From contig NZ_PZJP01000006.1 in assembly GCF_003206645.1 (NCBI RefSeq), positions 47,653-111,652 on the forward strand: a stretch of DNA of 64,000 nucleotides, read 5' to 3'. Below are positions 9,615-18,758 of the stretch, in pieces. The stretch is from Salinicola aestuarinus. GTDB taxonomy: Bacteria > Pseudomonadota > Gammaproteobacteria > Pseudomonadales > Halomonadaceae. The notes beneath the pieces were generated by a model that worked only from the letters and a program-made list of their open reading frames with translations, searched no databases and was not told where the DNA came from. The translations under genes and the position numbers were made by a program. Position 1 is the first letter of the stretch; every line of letters begins with the position of its first letter.

Positions 9615-10127
9615 CGAGTCTTCCGCTCTTAGGCTTTGGTCATAAACGATAACCTTGCGTTATTCGCGTGGCAAAAAAAACGATTGGTTACCGCCGCCCT
9701 GCCTCCCGTACGCTGACCTCAACGTCATGGAAACACCTGACGGCTCTCGCGTTTGCGATCAGTCAGGAAATCACTGCCAGCGCAACGCAACATCGATACC
9801 ACGGCGACCGTGACAACGCAGTCACTGACAGTAAGAGCGTCAAAAAAGGTCCGGATTGGTGAGGTAAAGAGAAGAAGAAGCACGTTGAAAATGCACTGGA
9901 GATTTCCCGTTATTTGCCGCTAGTCGATGATGCGAAAGCCAGCGATTAGACGTTTAGATAATCGACAGTTAATTCGTGACTCGAATGCCATTTCAGTTCT
10001 TATCGGTAATTGAAACCGGGTATCAATCCCGGCGATTAAAGGCATGACGTCTCGCAACGTTCGAGTAGACGATGCCGGCAGTCATTCACCGTCACGATTC
10101 CGTAGCGATACGACAAGGAGCACCGCA
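9615..10127. promoter_or_regulatory. Divergent regulatory region, LysR / fuconate dehydratase
   Basis: A 513-bp, relatively AT-rich gap with no convincing gene (a 64-codon frame at 9668-9862 lacks coding character). It holds ATAAC-N5-GTTAT at 9649-9663, a LysR-type T-N11-A dyad near the regulator's own start, and a CCGGG-N7-CCCGG hairpin at 10016-10032 before the fuconate dehydratase. The AAGGAG at 10115-10120 is the ribosome site for the TTG start at 10128. Confidence 0.5.
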
Positions 10128-11447
10128 TTGAGCCCCACCATCCAACGCGTCGACGTGCAGGATATCCGCTTCCCCACCTCCAGAGAGCTGGACGGTTCGG
10201 ATGCGATGAATGCCGCCCCGGACTATTCGGCGACCTACGTCATCCTGCACACCGATGCCGACGACGGTATCGAGGGCCACGGTCTGACTTTCACCATCGG
10301 TCGCGGCAACGAGGTCTGCGTGGCGGCGGTGCAGTCGCTCGCCTCGCGACTCGAGGGACGCACGCTGGCGTCGATTACCGACGATATGGGTGCGTTCTGG
10401 CGCGATCTCACCAGCGGCGATAGCCAGCTTCGCTGGCTCGGCCCGGAGAAGGGGGTCATTCACCTCGCCTGCTCGGCGATGATCAATGCGGTGTGGGATC
10501 TCTGGGCCAAGCAAGAAGGCAAGCCGGTGTGGAAGCTGCTGGCCGACATGAGCCCGGCAGCGCTGGTGGCCTGCCTGGACTTTCGCTTCGTCACCGATGC
10601 GCTCACCCCCGAAGAGGCGATTGCACTGCTGGAGGAGAAGCAGAGCGGCAAGGCCGACCGCGAGGCGTGGCTCCGGGAGCACGGCTACCCCGGCTACACC
10701 ACCTCCGCCGGCTGGCTCGGCTACTCGGAAGAGAAGATGCGCAAACTCTGCCGCGAAGCACTGACCGAGGGGTGGGGGCACTTCAAGCAGAAGGTGGGCG
10801 GCGATATCGATGAGGATTGCCGGCGTGCCGCCATCCTGCGGGACGAGATCGGCGCCGAGCGCACGCTGATGATGGATGCCAATCAGATGTGGGACGTCGA
10901 CGAAGCGGTGACCAATATGGAGAAGCTCGCCGAATTCGATCCGCACTGGATCGAGGAGCCCACCAGCCCGGACGACATTCTCGGCCACGCGGAGATTCGT
11001 CGGCGTCTCGCGCCGATCGGCGTGGCCACCGGCGAGCACTGCCACAACCGGGTGATGTTCAAGCAGCTCTTCCAGGCTGGCGCCATCGACTACTGCCAGC
11101 TGGACGCCGCACGCCTCGGCGGGCTCAACGAGGTGATCGTCGTCGTGCTGCTGGCCGCCAAGTACGGGATTCCGGTCTGTCCCCATGGGGGCGGCGTCGG
11201 GCTCTGCGAATACACCCAGCATATCTCGATGTTCGACTACATCGCGGTCTCGGGAGATCTCGAGGGGCGCCTGCTGGAGTACGTCGACCATCTTCACGAG
11301 CACTTCGTCGATCCGGTGACGATCCGCAACGGGCGCTATCTCGTCCCGGACGCTCCCGGCTACGGCGTGACCATGAAGTCCGCCTCGCTCGCCGAGCACC
11401 GGTTTCCCGAGGGACCGGCCTGGCGTGATGCGCCGCCGGCGAGCTGA
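10128..11447 (+). CDS. L-fuconate dehydratase-like enolase-superfamily enzyme
   Basis: A 439-residue mandelate-racemase-type enolase-superfamily dehydratase, close in length to L-fuconate dehydratase (about 440). The start is a TTG at 10128 with AAGGAG seven bases upstream; the frame is open to an ATG at 10044, but that adds 28 residues outside the family. Characteristic features are RFPTSRELDGSDAMN near the N-terminus, the KQKVGG catalytic lysine region, metal-ligand segments DANQMWD and EEPTSPDD, GEHCHNR, and CPHGGGVGLCEYTQH near the C-terminus. The reaction is aldonate to 2-keto-3-deoxyaldonate. It heads a unit with a TRAP transporter. Confidence 0.85.
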   Translation: MSPTIQRVDVQDIRFPTSRELDGSDAMNAAPDYSATYVILHTDADDGIEGHGLTFTIGRGNEVCVAAVQSLASRLEGRTLASITDDMGAFWRDLTSGDSQLRWLGPEKGVIHLACSAMINAVWDLWAKQEGKPVWKLLADMSPAALVACLDFRFVTDALTPEEAIALLEEKQSGKADREAWLREHGYPGYTTSAGWLGYSEEKMRKLCREALTEGWGHFKQKVGGDIDEDCRRAAILRDEIGAERTLMMDANQMWDVDEAVTNMEKLAEFDPHWIEEPTSPDDILGHAEIRRRLAPIGVATGEHCHNRVMFKQLFQAGAIDYCQLDAARLGGLNEVIVVVLLAAKYGIPVCPHGGGVGLCEYTQHISMFDYIAVSGDLEGRLLEYVDHLHEHFVDPVTIRNGRYLVPDAPGYGVTMKSASLAEHRFPEGPAWRDAPPAS

Positions 11448-11537
11448 TTCGCCTCACCCGCAAGACCGTCGCCAGGGCGACACCGCTGTAGACGACAAAC
11501 GTTCCACAACGCACTCGCGCCAGTCAGGAGTCCCACG

Positions 11538-12629
11538 ATGAAAACAACCGCACTCCCCTTCTCCCATCTCGCCCAGCGCGCCGGGCGACCGCTCGCCGCG
11601 CTGGTCACGGCGGCCGCCATGAGCTTCACCGCCGTTGCCGCCCACGCCGCTACCGAAATGCCGCCGATCCCGGAGGTTCAGGGTGACGTCGTCGAGGGCG
11701 ACGGCAATGACTACAACCTCAAGTTCAATATCGGGCTGACGCAATCCAGCGCCCAATACCGCGGACTCGAGTACTTCAAGAAGATCGTCGAAGCGCGCAG
11801 CGACGGCCACATCACCGTCGAGATGTTCCACAGCGCCCAGCTCGGTGACGACCTGCAGTCCGTCAGCGCGCTGCAGGCCGGGACCCTCGAGATGACCGCG
11901 CCGTCGACCTCGCCGATGGTCAGCATGTTCCCGCAGTTCGCGGTCTTTGACCTGCCGTTCCTGTTCCCGCAGCCGGAAGACGCCGACCGCGTGCTCGACG
12001 GCGAGATCGGCCAGCAGATGCTCGAAGAGGCGTCGTCGAAGGGGCTGGTCGCCATCGGTTGGGCGGAGAACGGCTATCGTCAGCTGACCGACAGCACCGT
12101 GGCGGTGAGCGAGCCCTCGGATCTCGAAGGACTGAAGATCCGCACCATGCAGAACCCGATCCACCTCGACATCTGGCGCACGCTGGGCGCGAATCCGACA
12201 CCGATGTCCTTCGCCGAACTCTTCACCGCGCTCGAGCAGAACGTGGTCGACGGTCAGGAGAATCCGTGGAACACCATCAAGTCCTCGCGCTTCAATGAGG
12301 TTCAGCAGTACGCCACGGAAACCAACCACGTCTACACCCCATTCATCACGCTGGTCTCCGAGCGGTTCTGGAATCGCCTCCCGGAAAGCTATCAGGGCCT
12401 GCTCCGCGAAGCGGCCGGCGACATGGGGGATTACGAGCGTGAGGTGAGCCGCAGCATGAGCGATCAGATCAAGCAGGATCTGGCCGACAGCGGCATGGAG
12501 ATCACCACCCTCACACCGGAGCAGGTGTCGGTCTTCCAGGAGACGCTCGAACCGGTCTACGCCCAGTGGCGCGACAAGATCGGCGGCGATCTGATCGATC
12601 GCATCCGCTCCGCAGCCGAACAGCAGTGA
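11538..12629 (+). CDS. TRAP transporter DctP-type binding protein
   Basis: A 363-residue periplasmic binding protein of the DctP family. A signal peptide of about 37 residues ends near AAHAATE. The mature part contains the family signature around GLTQSSAQYRGLEYFKK, ADRVLDGEIGQQML, and the conserved PTPMSFAELFTALEQNVVDGQENP, whose arginine-containing neighbourhood (LKIRTMQNP) normally binds the substrate carboxylate. AGGAG precedes the ATG. It is followed by dctQ and dctM after a 160-bp gap with a strong hairpin. The ligand is probably the acid dehydrated by the upstream enzyme. Confidence 0.93.
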   Translation: MKTTALPFSHLAQRAGRPLAALVTAAAMSFTAVAAHAATEMPPIPEVQGDVVEGDGNDYNLKFNIGLTQSSAQYRGLEYFKKIVEARSDGHITVEMFHSAQLGDDLQSVSALQAGTLEMTAPSTSPMVSMFPQFAVFDLPFLFPQPEDADRVLDGEIGQQMLEEASSKGLVAIGWAENGYRQLTDSTVAVSEPSDLEGLKIRTMQNPIHLDIWRTLGANPTPMSFAELFTALEQNVVDGQENPWNTIKSSRFNEVQQYATETNHVYTPFITLVSERFWNRLPESYQGLLREAAGDMGDYEREVSRSMSDQIKQDLADSGMEITTLTPEQVSVFQETLEPVYAQWRDKIGGDLIDRIRSAAEQQ

Positions 12630-12669
12630 CCCCCGGGGCCGCCGACGCGCGGCCTCGCTCCCTTATCGA

Positions 12670-12734
12670 GCCCGCCGCCACTCACGCCCGGTCAAGCCGA
12701 CGCCGCTCGCGCGTGGTCGGGCCCGGCGGCGGGC
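12670..12734 (+). terminator. Stem-loop between dctP and dctQ
   Basis: The 160-bp dctP-dctQ gap contains a perfect 10-bp inverted repeat, GCCCGCCGCC at 12670-12679 and GGCGGCGGGC at 12725-12734. Nested inside it are CACGC (12683-12687) and GCGTG (12711-12715). There is no T-run, so it is more likely an mRNA-stabilising or attenuating structure than a classical terminator. Such structures are known to raise binding-protein levels over permease levels in transporter operons. Confidence 0.6.
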
Positions 12735-12789
12735 GCTGTTGCCGACGCTGGCGCTCTCAATCTCCGTCACTCCGTCGAGGAAGCCCACG

Positions 12790-13278
12790 ATGAACGCCGA
12801 TTCACCCGCTGCCCGGCCGCTACTCGGCTGGCTGAAACTGACCCTCGAGATCGCCCTCGGAATCCTGGTGCTGGGCGTGGTCTTCTGTGTGACTGCCAAC
12901 GTCTTCGGACGCTACGTACTCAACTACTCCTACACCTGGGCGGAAGAACTCTCCCGGGTGCTCTTCATCTGGCTGGTGCTTCTCGGCGCCGGCGTCGGCA
13001 GTCTCGACCGCGAGCACGTCGCCGTCACCTTCTTCCGTGACAAGGCTCCGGCGGGCCTGCAGAAAGTATTGAGCCTGCTCGCCATCGCCATCGTCTACGT
13101 GGTCTGCATCTGTGTGCTGCTCGGTTTCCGCGAGCTGATCTCGGGCTACACCAGCGCCACTCCGATGCTCGGCATCCCTCACGCCTTTCTGTACAGCGCC
13201 ATGCCGGTGATGGCGATTCTGACCCTGATCGCCAACACCGTGGCGCTGGTCTCACTGCTGCGAGGGAAAACGTCATGA
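12790..13278 (+). CDS. TRAP transporter DctQ-type small permease
   Basis: A 162-residue membrane protein with four hydrophobic helices, matching the DctQ small subunit of TRAP transporters. The ATG at 12790 is chosen because GAGGAAG lies seven to thirteen bases upstream and the product then has family length; the frame is open to 12739. The RYVLNYSYTWAEELSRVLFIW segment is the conserved DctQ signature. It overlaps the dctM start by 4 bp (ATGA). Confidence 0.9.
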   Translation: MNADSPAARPLLGWLKLTLEIALGILVLGVVFCVTANVFGRYVLNYSYTWAEELSRVLFIWLVLLGAGVGSLDREHVAVTFFRDKAPAGLQKVLSLLAIAIVYVVCICVLLGFRELISGYTSATPMLGIPHAFLYSAMPVMAILTLIANTVALVSLLRGKTS

Positions 13279-14531
13279 TTCTCTGGAGCATTCTGGTCGG
13301 TCTGGCGATCTGCATCGTCATCGGCATGCCGATCTCGTTCGGCCTCGCGGCCATTACGCTATTCATCTTCTTCGAGGCGGACTACGCGCTGTCGCCGCTG
13401 ATCTCGCAGGCAGTCAACGGTCTCGACTCCTTTCCGCTGCTCGCCATTCCGCTGTTCATCCTGGTCGGCGAGGTGATGAGCGAAGGCGGCATCGCCACAC
13501 GACTGGTTCGCCTGGCGAGCGCACTGGTGGGTTTCGTCGCCGGTGGCCTGGGTCAGGTCGCTGTCCTGACGTCGATGTTCTTCGGTGGCATCAGCGGCTC
13601 GGCGGTCGCCGACGCGTCGGCGGTGGGCAGCATGATGATCGGACCGATGAAAGAGCATCGTTACAGCGCTCCACTGGCGACAGCGATCGTCGTCGCGGCA
13701 TCGGTGGTGGGCATTATCATTCCGCCCTCCATTCCCATGATTCTCTACGGCGTGGTCACCAATACCTCGATCTCCCAGCTGTTTCTCGCCGGAATCGTGC
13801 CTGGGGTGATGATTACCCTGGGTCTGGCGGCGACCACCTACGTGCAGTCGCGCAAGAACGGGCGCGGTCAGTCATTCTCCTTTCCCGAACTCGTCAGCGC
13901 GCTGAAGGAGTCGATACTCGCCCTGCTGCTTCCGGTGATCATCGTTGGCGGCATTCTCTCGGGGGTGTTCACACCGACCGAGAGCGCCGCTATTGCACTG
14001 GTCTACGCCTTTGTCGTGTCGTTCGTGATCTACCGCAGCCTGACCCTGAAGCGCTTTTTCCAGCTCTGCATCGCGACCGGGCGTCTCACGGGCGTGGTCA
14101 TGCTGTTGCTGGCCTTCGCCAGCGTGCTGGCGTGGCTTCTGACCGCCAACATGATTCCTCAGCAGCTGGTGGCGACGCTTTCCGCGCTCACCGACAACAA
14201 GTTTTTGCTGCTGCTGCTGCTCACCGCCTTTCTGCTGGTCGTCGGGTTCTTCATGGATCTGACGCCGGCGATGGTGATTCTGGCGCCACTGATGACGCCG
14301 GTGGTGGTGAAGCTCGGCATCGACCCGGTCTACTTCGGCGTGCTGATGTCCTTCGTGCTGGGGATCGGCCTGATCACGCCCCCCGTTGGCACGGTGCTCT
14401 ATGTCGGCTGCGGCGTGGGCAAGGTCGGGATGGAGAGTCTGGTCAAGAGCCTGCTGCCGTTCTACTTCACCCTGCTGGCGCTGCTGGCGCTGTTTCTTGT
14501 CTTCCCCGGCCTAGTGCTGTGGTACCGCTGA
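13275..14531 (+). CDS. TRAP transporter DctM-type large permease
   Basis: A 418-residue polytopic permease of the DctM family, about 12 membrane segments and normal length. Conserved DctM stretches include PLLAIPLFILVGEVMSEGG, FFGGISGSAVADASAVG, the IIPPSIPMILYG loop near residue 150, and LGIGLITPPVGTVLYVG near 360. It is the Na+-driven translocation subunit. It overlaps dctQ by 4 bp and is followed after 14 bp by the FAD oxidase, so the operon continues. Confidence 0.93.
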   Translation: MILWSILVGLAICIVIGMPISFGLAAITLFIFFEADYALSPLISQAVNGLDSFPLLAIPLFILVGEVMSEGGIATRLVRLASALVGFVAGGLGQVAVLTSMFFGGISGSAVADASAVGSMMIGPMKEHRYSAPLATAIVVAASVVGIIIPPSIPMILYGVVTNTSISQLFLAGIVPGVMITLGLAATTYVQSRKNGRGQSFSFPELVSALKESILALLLPVIIVGGILSGVFTPTESAAIALVYAFVVSFVIYRSLTLKRFFQLCIATGRLTGVVMLLLAFASVLAWLLTANMIPQQLVATLSALTDNKFLLLLLLTAFLLVVGFFMDLTPAMVILAPLMTPVVVKLGIDPVYFGVLMSFVLGIGLITPPVGTVLYVGCGVGKVGMESLVKSLLPFYFTLLALLALFLVFPGLVLWYR

Positions 14532-14545
14532 GCGAGGAGAGAACC

Positions 14546-15973
14546 ATGTCGACCCGCGACACCTTGATCGCCGACCTCCGCGCGCTGCTGGGCGAGCGCG
14601 GCGTTCTCACCGAGGTCGAGGCGATGGCGCGCTATCGCACCGACTGGACCGGTCGCACCGGCGGCGTGCCGCTGGCGGTGGTACGCCCGGCCTCGACCGC
14701 CGAGGTCGCCGAGGTAGTGAGCTACTGCCACCGTAACGACGTGCCGCTGGTGCCCCAGGGTGGGCACAGCGGCCTGGTCTGCGGCGCCATGCCGGACGAG
14801 GAGATCCCGGAGCTGGTGGTCAGCCTTGAGCGGCTCGCCTCGATCCGCGAGATCGACCCGATCAACTTCACGCTGAGCGCCGACGCCGGCTGCGTGCTGC
14901 AGACGCTCAAGGAAGCCGCCGAGGAAGCGGAGTGCTATCTGCCACTTTCCCTCGGCGCCCAGGGGAGCTGCCAGATCGGCGGCAACGTCGCCACCAATGC
15001 CGGCGGGCTGAACGTGCTGCGCTACGGCATGACCCGCCAGCTGGTGCTGGGGCTGGAGGTGGTGCTACCGGACGGGCGCATCTATAGCGGCATGCGTGCG
15101 CTGCACAAGAACAACACCGGGTACGATCTCAAGCAGCTGTTCATCGGTGCCGAGGGCACACTGGGCATCGTCACCGGGGTGGTGCTCAAGCTCTTTCCCC
15201 GCCCGCAGGTAACCCGCACGGCGCTGCTTGCCTGCCACGACATCGAGGCGGTACTCAAGCTCTACGCGCTGGCCCGGCGCTGCTGCTGCGACTTGCTCAC
15301 AGCGTTCGAGCTGATTCCCCGGCGCTGCCTGGAGCTGGCGATGGAGGCATCGACGGACCTGCGCGACCCGCTGAATACGGCACACCCCACCTACGTGCTG
15401 CTCGAAGTGAGCGCCAGCGGTCCCGCCGATCTCGACGCGATGATCGAGACGCTGTTCGAGCGTGGCATGGAGCAGGAACTGCTCGATGACGGTGTGCTCG
15501 CCGCGAGCGAGACCCAGGCGCAGCAGCTCTGGCTGATTCGCGAGGCGATGCTCGAAGGTCAGCGCAAAACCGGTGAGCATCTTCGAACCGATATCTCGCT
15601 GCCGATTTCCTCGCTGCCGGCGTTCCACGAGCGGGCAACCCAAGCGGTGCTCGATGCCTGTCCCGACGCGACGGTCATCGCCTATGGGCATATCGGGGAT
15701 GGCAATCTGCATTTCAACATCCTGCCGCCGACGGCAATGCCGGAAGCCGAAAGGCCAGCGCTGCTCCACGAGCTCGAGACGATCCTCTTCGATATCGTTG
15801 CCACCTTCGACGGCAGCATCAGTGCCGAGCACGGCATCGGCCGGCTGAAGCAGGCGCCCTTTCTCGAGCATCTCTCAGCGCCGGAATTCGAACTGATGCG
15901 CGGCTTGAAGCACCTGCTCGACCCGCGCGGGTTGATCGCCCCCGGGCGTATTCTGCCGGCACCGCCGCCGTGA
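14546..15973 (+). CDS. GlcD/D-lactate dehydrogenase-like FAD-linked oxidase
   Basis: A 475-residue flavoprotein of the FAD-binding PCMH / FAD-oxidase C family (GlcD, D-lactate and D-2-hydroxyglutarate dehydrogenases). The ATG at 14546 follows GAGGAGAG. FAD-domain motifs QGGHSGLVCGAM near residue 71 and QIGGNVATNAGGLNVLRYG near 141 are intact. The C-terminal domain has YGHIGDGNLHFN near 378 and the SAEHGIGRLK metal/substrate motif near 425. It oxidises a D-2-hydroxy acid. Next to a GarR-like reductase, glycolate formed from a cleaved pentonate is a plausible substrate, which is inference. Confidence 0.85.
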   Translation: MSTRDTLIADLRALLGERGVLTEVEAMARYRTDWTGRTGGVPLAVVRPASTAEVAEVVSYCHRNDVPLVPQGGHSGLVCGAMPDEEIPELVVSLERLASIREIDPINFTLSADAGCVLQTLKEAAEEAECYLPLSLGAQGSCQIGGNVATNAGGLNVLRYGMTRQLVLGLEVVLPDGRIYSGMRALHKNNTGYDLKQLFIGAEGTLGIVTGVVLKLFPRPQVTRTALLACHDIEAVLKLYALARRCCCDLLTAFELIPRRCLELAMEASTDLRDPLNTAHPTYVLLEVSASGPADLDAMIETLFERGMEQELLDDGVLAASETQAQQLWLIREAMLEGQRKTGEHLRTDISLPISSLPAFHERATQAVLDACPDATVIAYGHIGDGNLHFNILPPTAMPEAERPALLHELETILFDIVATFDGSISAEHGIGRLKQAPFLEHLSAPEFELMRGLKHLLDPRGLIAPGRILPAPPP

Positions 15974-16058
15974 CATGACGCGTGGCACCCGCCACGCGTC
16001 ATCCACTGCCAATCTACTTCACCTTTACTCGACACCGACTCGATCTCAGGGGAACGGC

Positions 16059-16946
16059 ATGACTTCACCCACGCGTATCGCCGTCATCGGCACCGGCCTG
16101 ATGGGGACGCCGATCGCCCGCAATCTCGCTGCCGCCGGCCACACAGTCAGCGCCTGGAACCGGACGGCGGCCAAACTCGAGGCTCTCGCTGCGTTCGACG
16201 TGACACCCCTTCCGAGCGCCAGGGCAGGGGCGGATGCCGATATCGTCATCGTCATGCTCAGCGACGGGCCGGTCTGTGATGCCCTGCTGCTCGGCGATGA
16301 GGGGTTGATTGCCGCGATGACGCCGGGCAGTGCGCTGGTGGTGATGAGTTCGATACCGGTCGCGAGCGCCGAGCAACAGGCGGCCGCCGCCTCGGCGCAC
16401 GGCGTGGACTATCTCGACGCGCCGGTCTCCGGGGGGGAACGCGGCGCCATCGACGGCACGCTGGCCATCATGGCCGGCGGTGAAGCCACCGCCTTCGCCC
16501 GACTCGCGGCCGTATTCGGCTGCCTGGGACGGCCGACCCACGTCGGACCCGCCGGCTGCGGTCAGCTCGCCAAGCTCGCCAATCAGCTGATCGTCGCCAA
16601 CACCATTGCCACCGTGGCCGAGGCGCTTCTGCTCGCCGAGCGCGGCGGCGCCGACCCGGCCCGAGTGCGTGAGGCGCTCCTGGGGGGCTTTGCCGATTCG
16701 CGGATTTTGCAACTTCATGGCCAGCGCATGATCGAGCGGGACTTTGCCCCTGGCGGCCCCGCCAAATGGCAGCACAAGGACACGCGCACGGCACTGGAGA
16801 CCGCGACGACACTGGGTCTCGACCTGCCTGTCAGCCAGTCCGCAGATGCGCTATTCGGCGATATGCTCGACCACGGTGACGGCGAGCTCGACCACAGCGG
16901 ACTGATTCGCGAGCTGAGACGTCACAACGCGCTGCCGGTAACCTGA
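16059..16946 (+). CDS. GarR/3-hydroxyisobutyrate dehydrogenase-family reductase
   Basis: A 295-residue NAD(P)-dependent beta-hydroxyacid dehydrogenase. The ATG at 16059 follows CAGGGGAA. The Rossmann motif GTGLMGTPIARNL (residues 11-23), the DAPVSGGERGA substrate segment near 128, and the catalytic-lysine stretch GQLAKLANQL near 170 are intact. Family members reduce tartronate semialdehyde (GarR/GlxR) or oxidise 3-hydroxyisobutyrate. Placement at the end of the sugar-acid unit and after a GlcD-like oxidase favours a tartronate-semialdehyde-reductase role. The helicase gene follows in the opposite direction. Confidence 0.82.
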   Translation: MTSPTRIAVIGTGLMGTPIARNLAAAGHTVSAWNRTAAKLEALAAFDVTPLPSARAGADADIVIVMLSDGPVCDALLLGDEGLIAAMTPGSALVVMSSIPVASAEQQAAAASAHGVDYLDAPVSGGERGAIDGTLAIMAGGEATAFARLAAVFGCLGRPTHVGPAGCGQLAKLANQLIVANTIATVAEALLLAERGGADPARVREALLGGFADSRILQLHGQRMIERDFAPGGPAKWQHKDTRTALETATTLGLDLPVSQSADALFGDMLDHGDGELDHSGLIRELRRHNALPVT

Positions 16947-16985
16947 GCGTCACGCTACTTCCCCACTGACGTTCAGTCAGACATA

Positions 16986-17018
16986 AAAAAACGCCGCCCA
17001 CCTGAGGTGAGCGGCGTT
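16986..17018 (-). terminator. Rho-independent terminator of the deaD gene
   Basis: Read on the minus strand, AACGCCGCTCACCT is followed by a mostly complementary arm (AGGTGGGCGGCGTT) and a run of T. It lies 25 bp past the helicase stop codon. The stem can also form in the other direction for the GarR-like gene, but there the T-run is lacking. Confidence 0.85.
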
Positions 17019-17042
17019 CTGCCTGGCGCGATCGGCTAGCGA

Positions 17043-18758
17043 TTAGGCCTGCGAGCGACGAACCGGCGCATCGCCGTCGTTACGACGACGCGGTGCACGT
17101 TCCGGTGCGCCCTGGTCCTCGGCGATCTCCAGCGTGCGACCGCCGACGCGAGCGCGCGACATCTTCGCCAGGATGCTGGAGGGCAGACCGCTCGGCAGCT
17201 CGACCACCGAGAAGGCGTTGCGGATATCGATACGACCGATACGCGCGCCTTCGATGCCACCTTCGTTGGCGAGGGCGCCGACGAGCTGACCCGGCTTGAT
17301 GCCGTCCTTGTGACCGACAGAGACGCGATAGCGCGTCATGCCTTCACGCGGGCCGCTTTCGCGACGACGCGGAGCACGGTCGCGGTTGCCACCGTCGCGG
17401 CCGCCATCACGACCGTTGTCGCGACGCGCCGGACCAGCGGTAATGCGACCGATAGGCGCTTCACCGGCACGCGCTAGCGTGGCGAGTGCCGCGGCCAGAT
17501 CGACGGGGTCATGCCCCTCTTCGACCAGCTTCTCGATCAGCGCACGCTGATGGTCGCCCCCGGCGTCGAGCATTTCACGCAGGCGAGCGCTGAAGCTCTC
17601 GTCACGGTGTGAACGAATCGCCGACTCGTCCGGCAGCGGCATTTCAGTCATTGCCTGGCCAGTGGCCTGCTCGACCCAGCGCACCTTGCGGGTCTCACGA
17701 CCGCCGGCGAAGGTGATCGCGGTGCCGTTACGACCCGCACGACCGGTACGACCGATACGGTGGATGTAGGCTTCCGAATCCTGCGGCAGATCGTAGTTGA
17801 TCACGTGCGTGATACGCGGCACGTCGAGGCCACGAGCGGCGACGTCGGTCGCGATCAGCACATCGACCTTGCCGCGCTTCAGGCGGGTAACGGTCCGCTC
17901 ACGCAGGCTCTGGTCGAGATCGCCCGAGAGCCCGGCGGCATTGACGCCGCGCGCGGTGAGCTGCTCGACCAGGGTGGTGCAGGCGGCACGGGTCCGCACG
18001 AAGACGATGGCGGCATCGACCGGCTCGACTTCGAGGACGCGAGCGAGCGCTTCGAGCTTGCTCGGCCCTTCGACGCGAACCACACGCTGTTCGATGTTTT
18101 CGCCCGTGCTGGTCTTGGACTCGATGGCCACCTTGACCGGGTCAACCTGGTAGCGATTGACGATGCGCTCGATCTCGCTCGGCAGTGTCGCCGAGAAGAA
18201 CACGCGCTGAGAGCCTTCCGGCGTCTCGGAAACGACGCGCTTGACGTCGTCGATGAAGCCCATGCGCAGCATCTCGTCGGCTTCGTCGAGCACCAGCGCC
18301 GACAGGCCTTCGAGCTTGAGGCTGCCGCGGTCGAGGTGATCGATCACACGACCCGGCGTGCCGACGACAACCTGCGCGCCACGCTTGAGCGCGGAGAGCT
18401 GTTCACGGTATTCCTGGCCACCGCAGAGCGTGGCGATTTCCAGACCCTTGAGGTTCTGGCCATATTTGGAGAACGAAACGGCGACCTGCTGAGCGAGCTC
18501 ACGGGTCGGTGCCAGCACCAGCACCTGCGTTTCGCGGCGGCCGAGTTCAATTCGGCTGAGCAGCGGCAGTGCGAAGGCGGCCGTTTTACCGGTACCGGTC
18601 TGCGCCTGGCCGAGCACGTCCCGGCCCTCGAGCAGCGCCGGAATGGTCTTTGTCTGAATAGGTGACGGTGTCTCATAGCCCAGCGTATCGAGGGCAGACA
18701 GTACTTCCGGCAATAGCGCCAGATCGCCGAACTTCGGCGTCGCGTCGGTCGAGGTCAT
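17043..18758 (-). CDS. deaD: DEAD-box RNA helicase DeaD/CsdA
   Basis: A 571-residue ATP-dependent RNA helicase. The start at 18758 follows CCAAGGTG and gives a family-like N-terminus; the frame is open to 18944, but that extension lacks conservation. All helicase motifs are seen in order: Q motif (TPSPIQ), Walker A AQTGTGKT (residues 52-59), PTRELAQQ, TPGRV, DEAD, SAT, and HRIGRTGRAG. An Arg/Gly-rich linker (residues about 450-485) and a DbpA-type RNA-binding domain (about 490-555) follow, typical of DeaD. Cold-inducible helicases of this type act in ribosome assembly and mRNA decay. Confidence 0.94.
   Translation of the reverse strand: MTSTDATPKFGDLALLPEVLSALDTLGYETPSPIQTKTIPALLEGRDVLGQAQTGTGKTAAFALPLLSRIELGRRETQVLVLAPTRELAQQVAVSFSKYGQNLKGLEIATLCGGQEYREQLSALKRGAQVVVGTPGRVIDHLDRGSLKLEGLSALVLDEADEMLRMGFIDDVKRVVSETPEGSQRVFFSATLPSEIERIVNRYQVDPVKVAIESKTSTGENIEQRVVRVEGPSKLEALARVLEVEPVDAAIVFVRTRAACTTLVEQLTARGVNAAGLSGDLDQSLRERTVTRLKRGKVDVLIATDVAARGLDVPRITHVINYDLPQDSEAYIHRIGRTGRAGRNGTAITFAGGRETRKVRWVEQATGQAMTEMPLPDESAIRSHRDESFSARLREMLDAGGDHQRALIEKLVEEGHDPVDLAAALATLARAGEAPIGRITAGPARRDNGRDGGRDGGNRDRAPRRRESGPREGMTRYRVSVGHKDGIKPGQLVGALANEGGIEGARIGRIDIRNAFSVVELPSGLPSSILAKMSRARVGGRTLEIAEDQGAPERAPRRRNDGDAPVRRSQA

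Noticed and set aside
9668..9862. 64-codon open frame in the LysR/fuconate dehydratase gap
   Set aside because: No ribosome site, no recognisable family and unusual composition; it lies in an AT-richer regulatory region.
10044..10127. Upstream ATG start for the fuconate dehydratase
   Set aside because: The extra 28 residues have no family counterpart and no ribosome site, whereas AAGGAG precedes the TTG at 10128.
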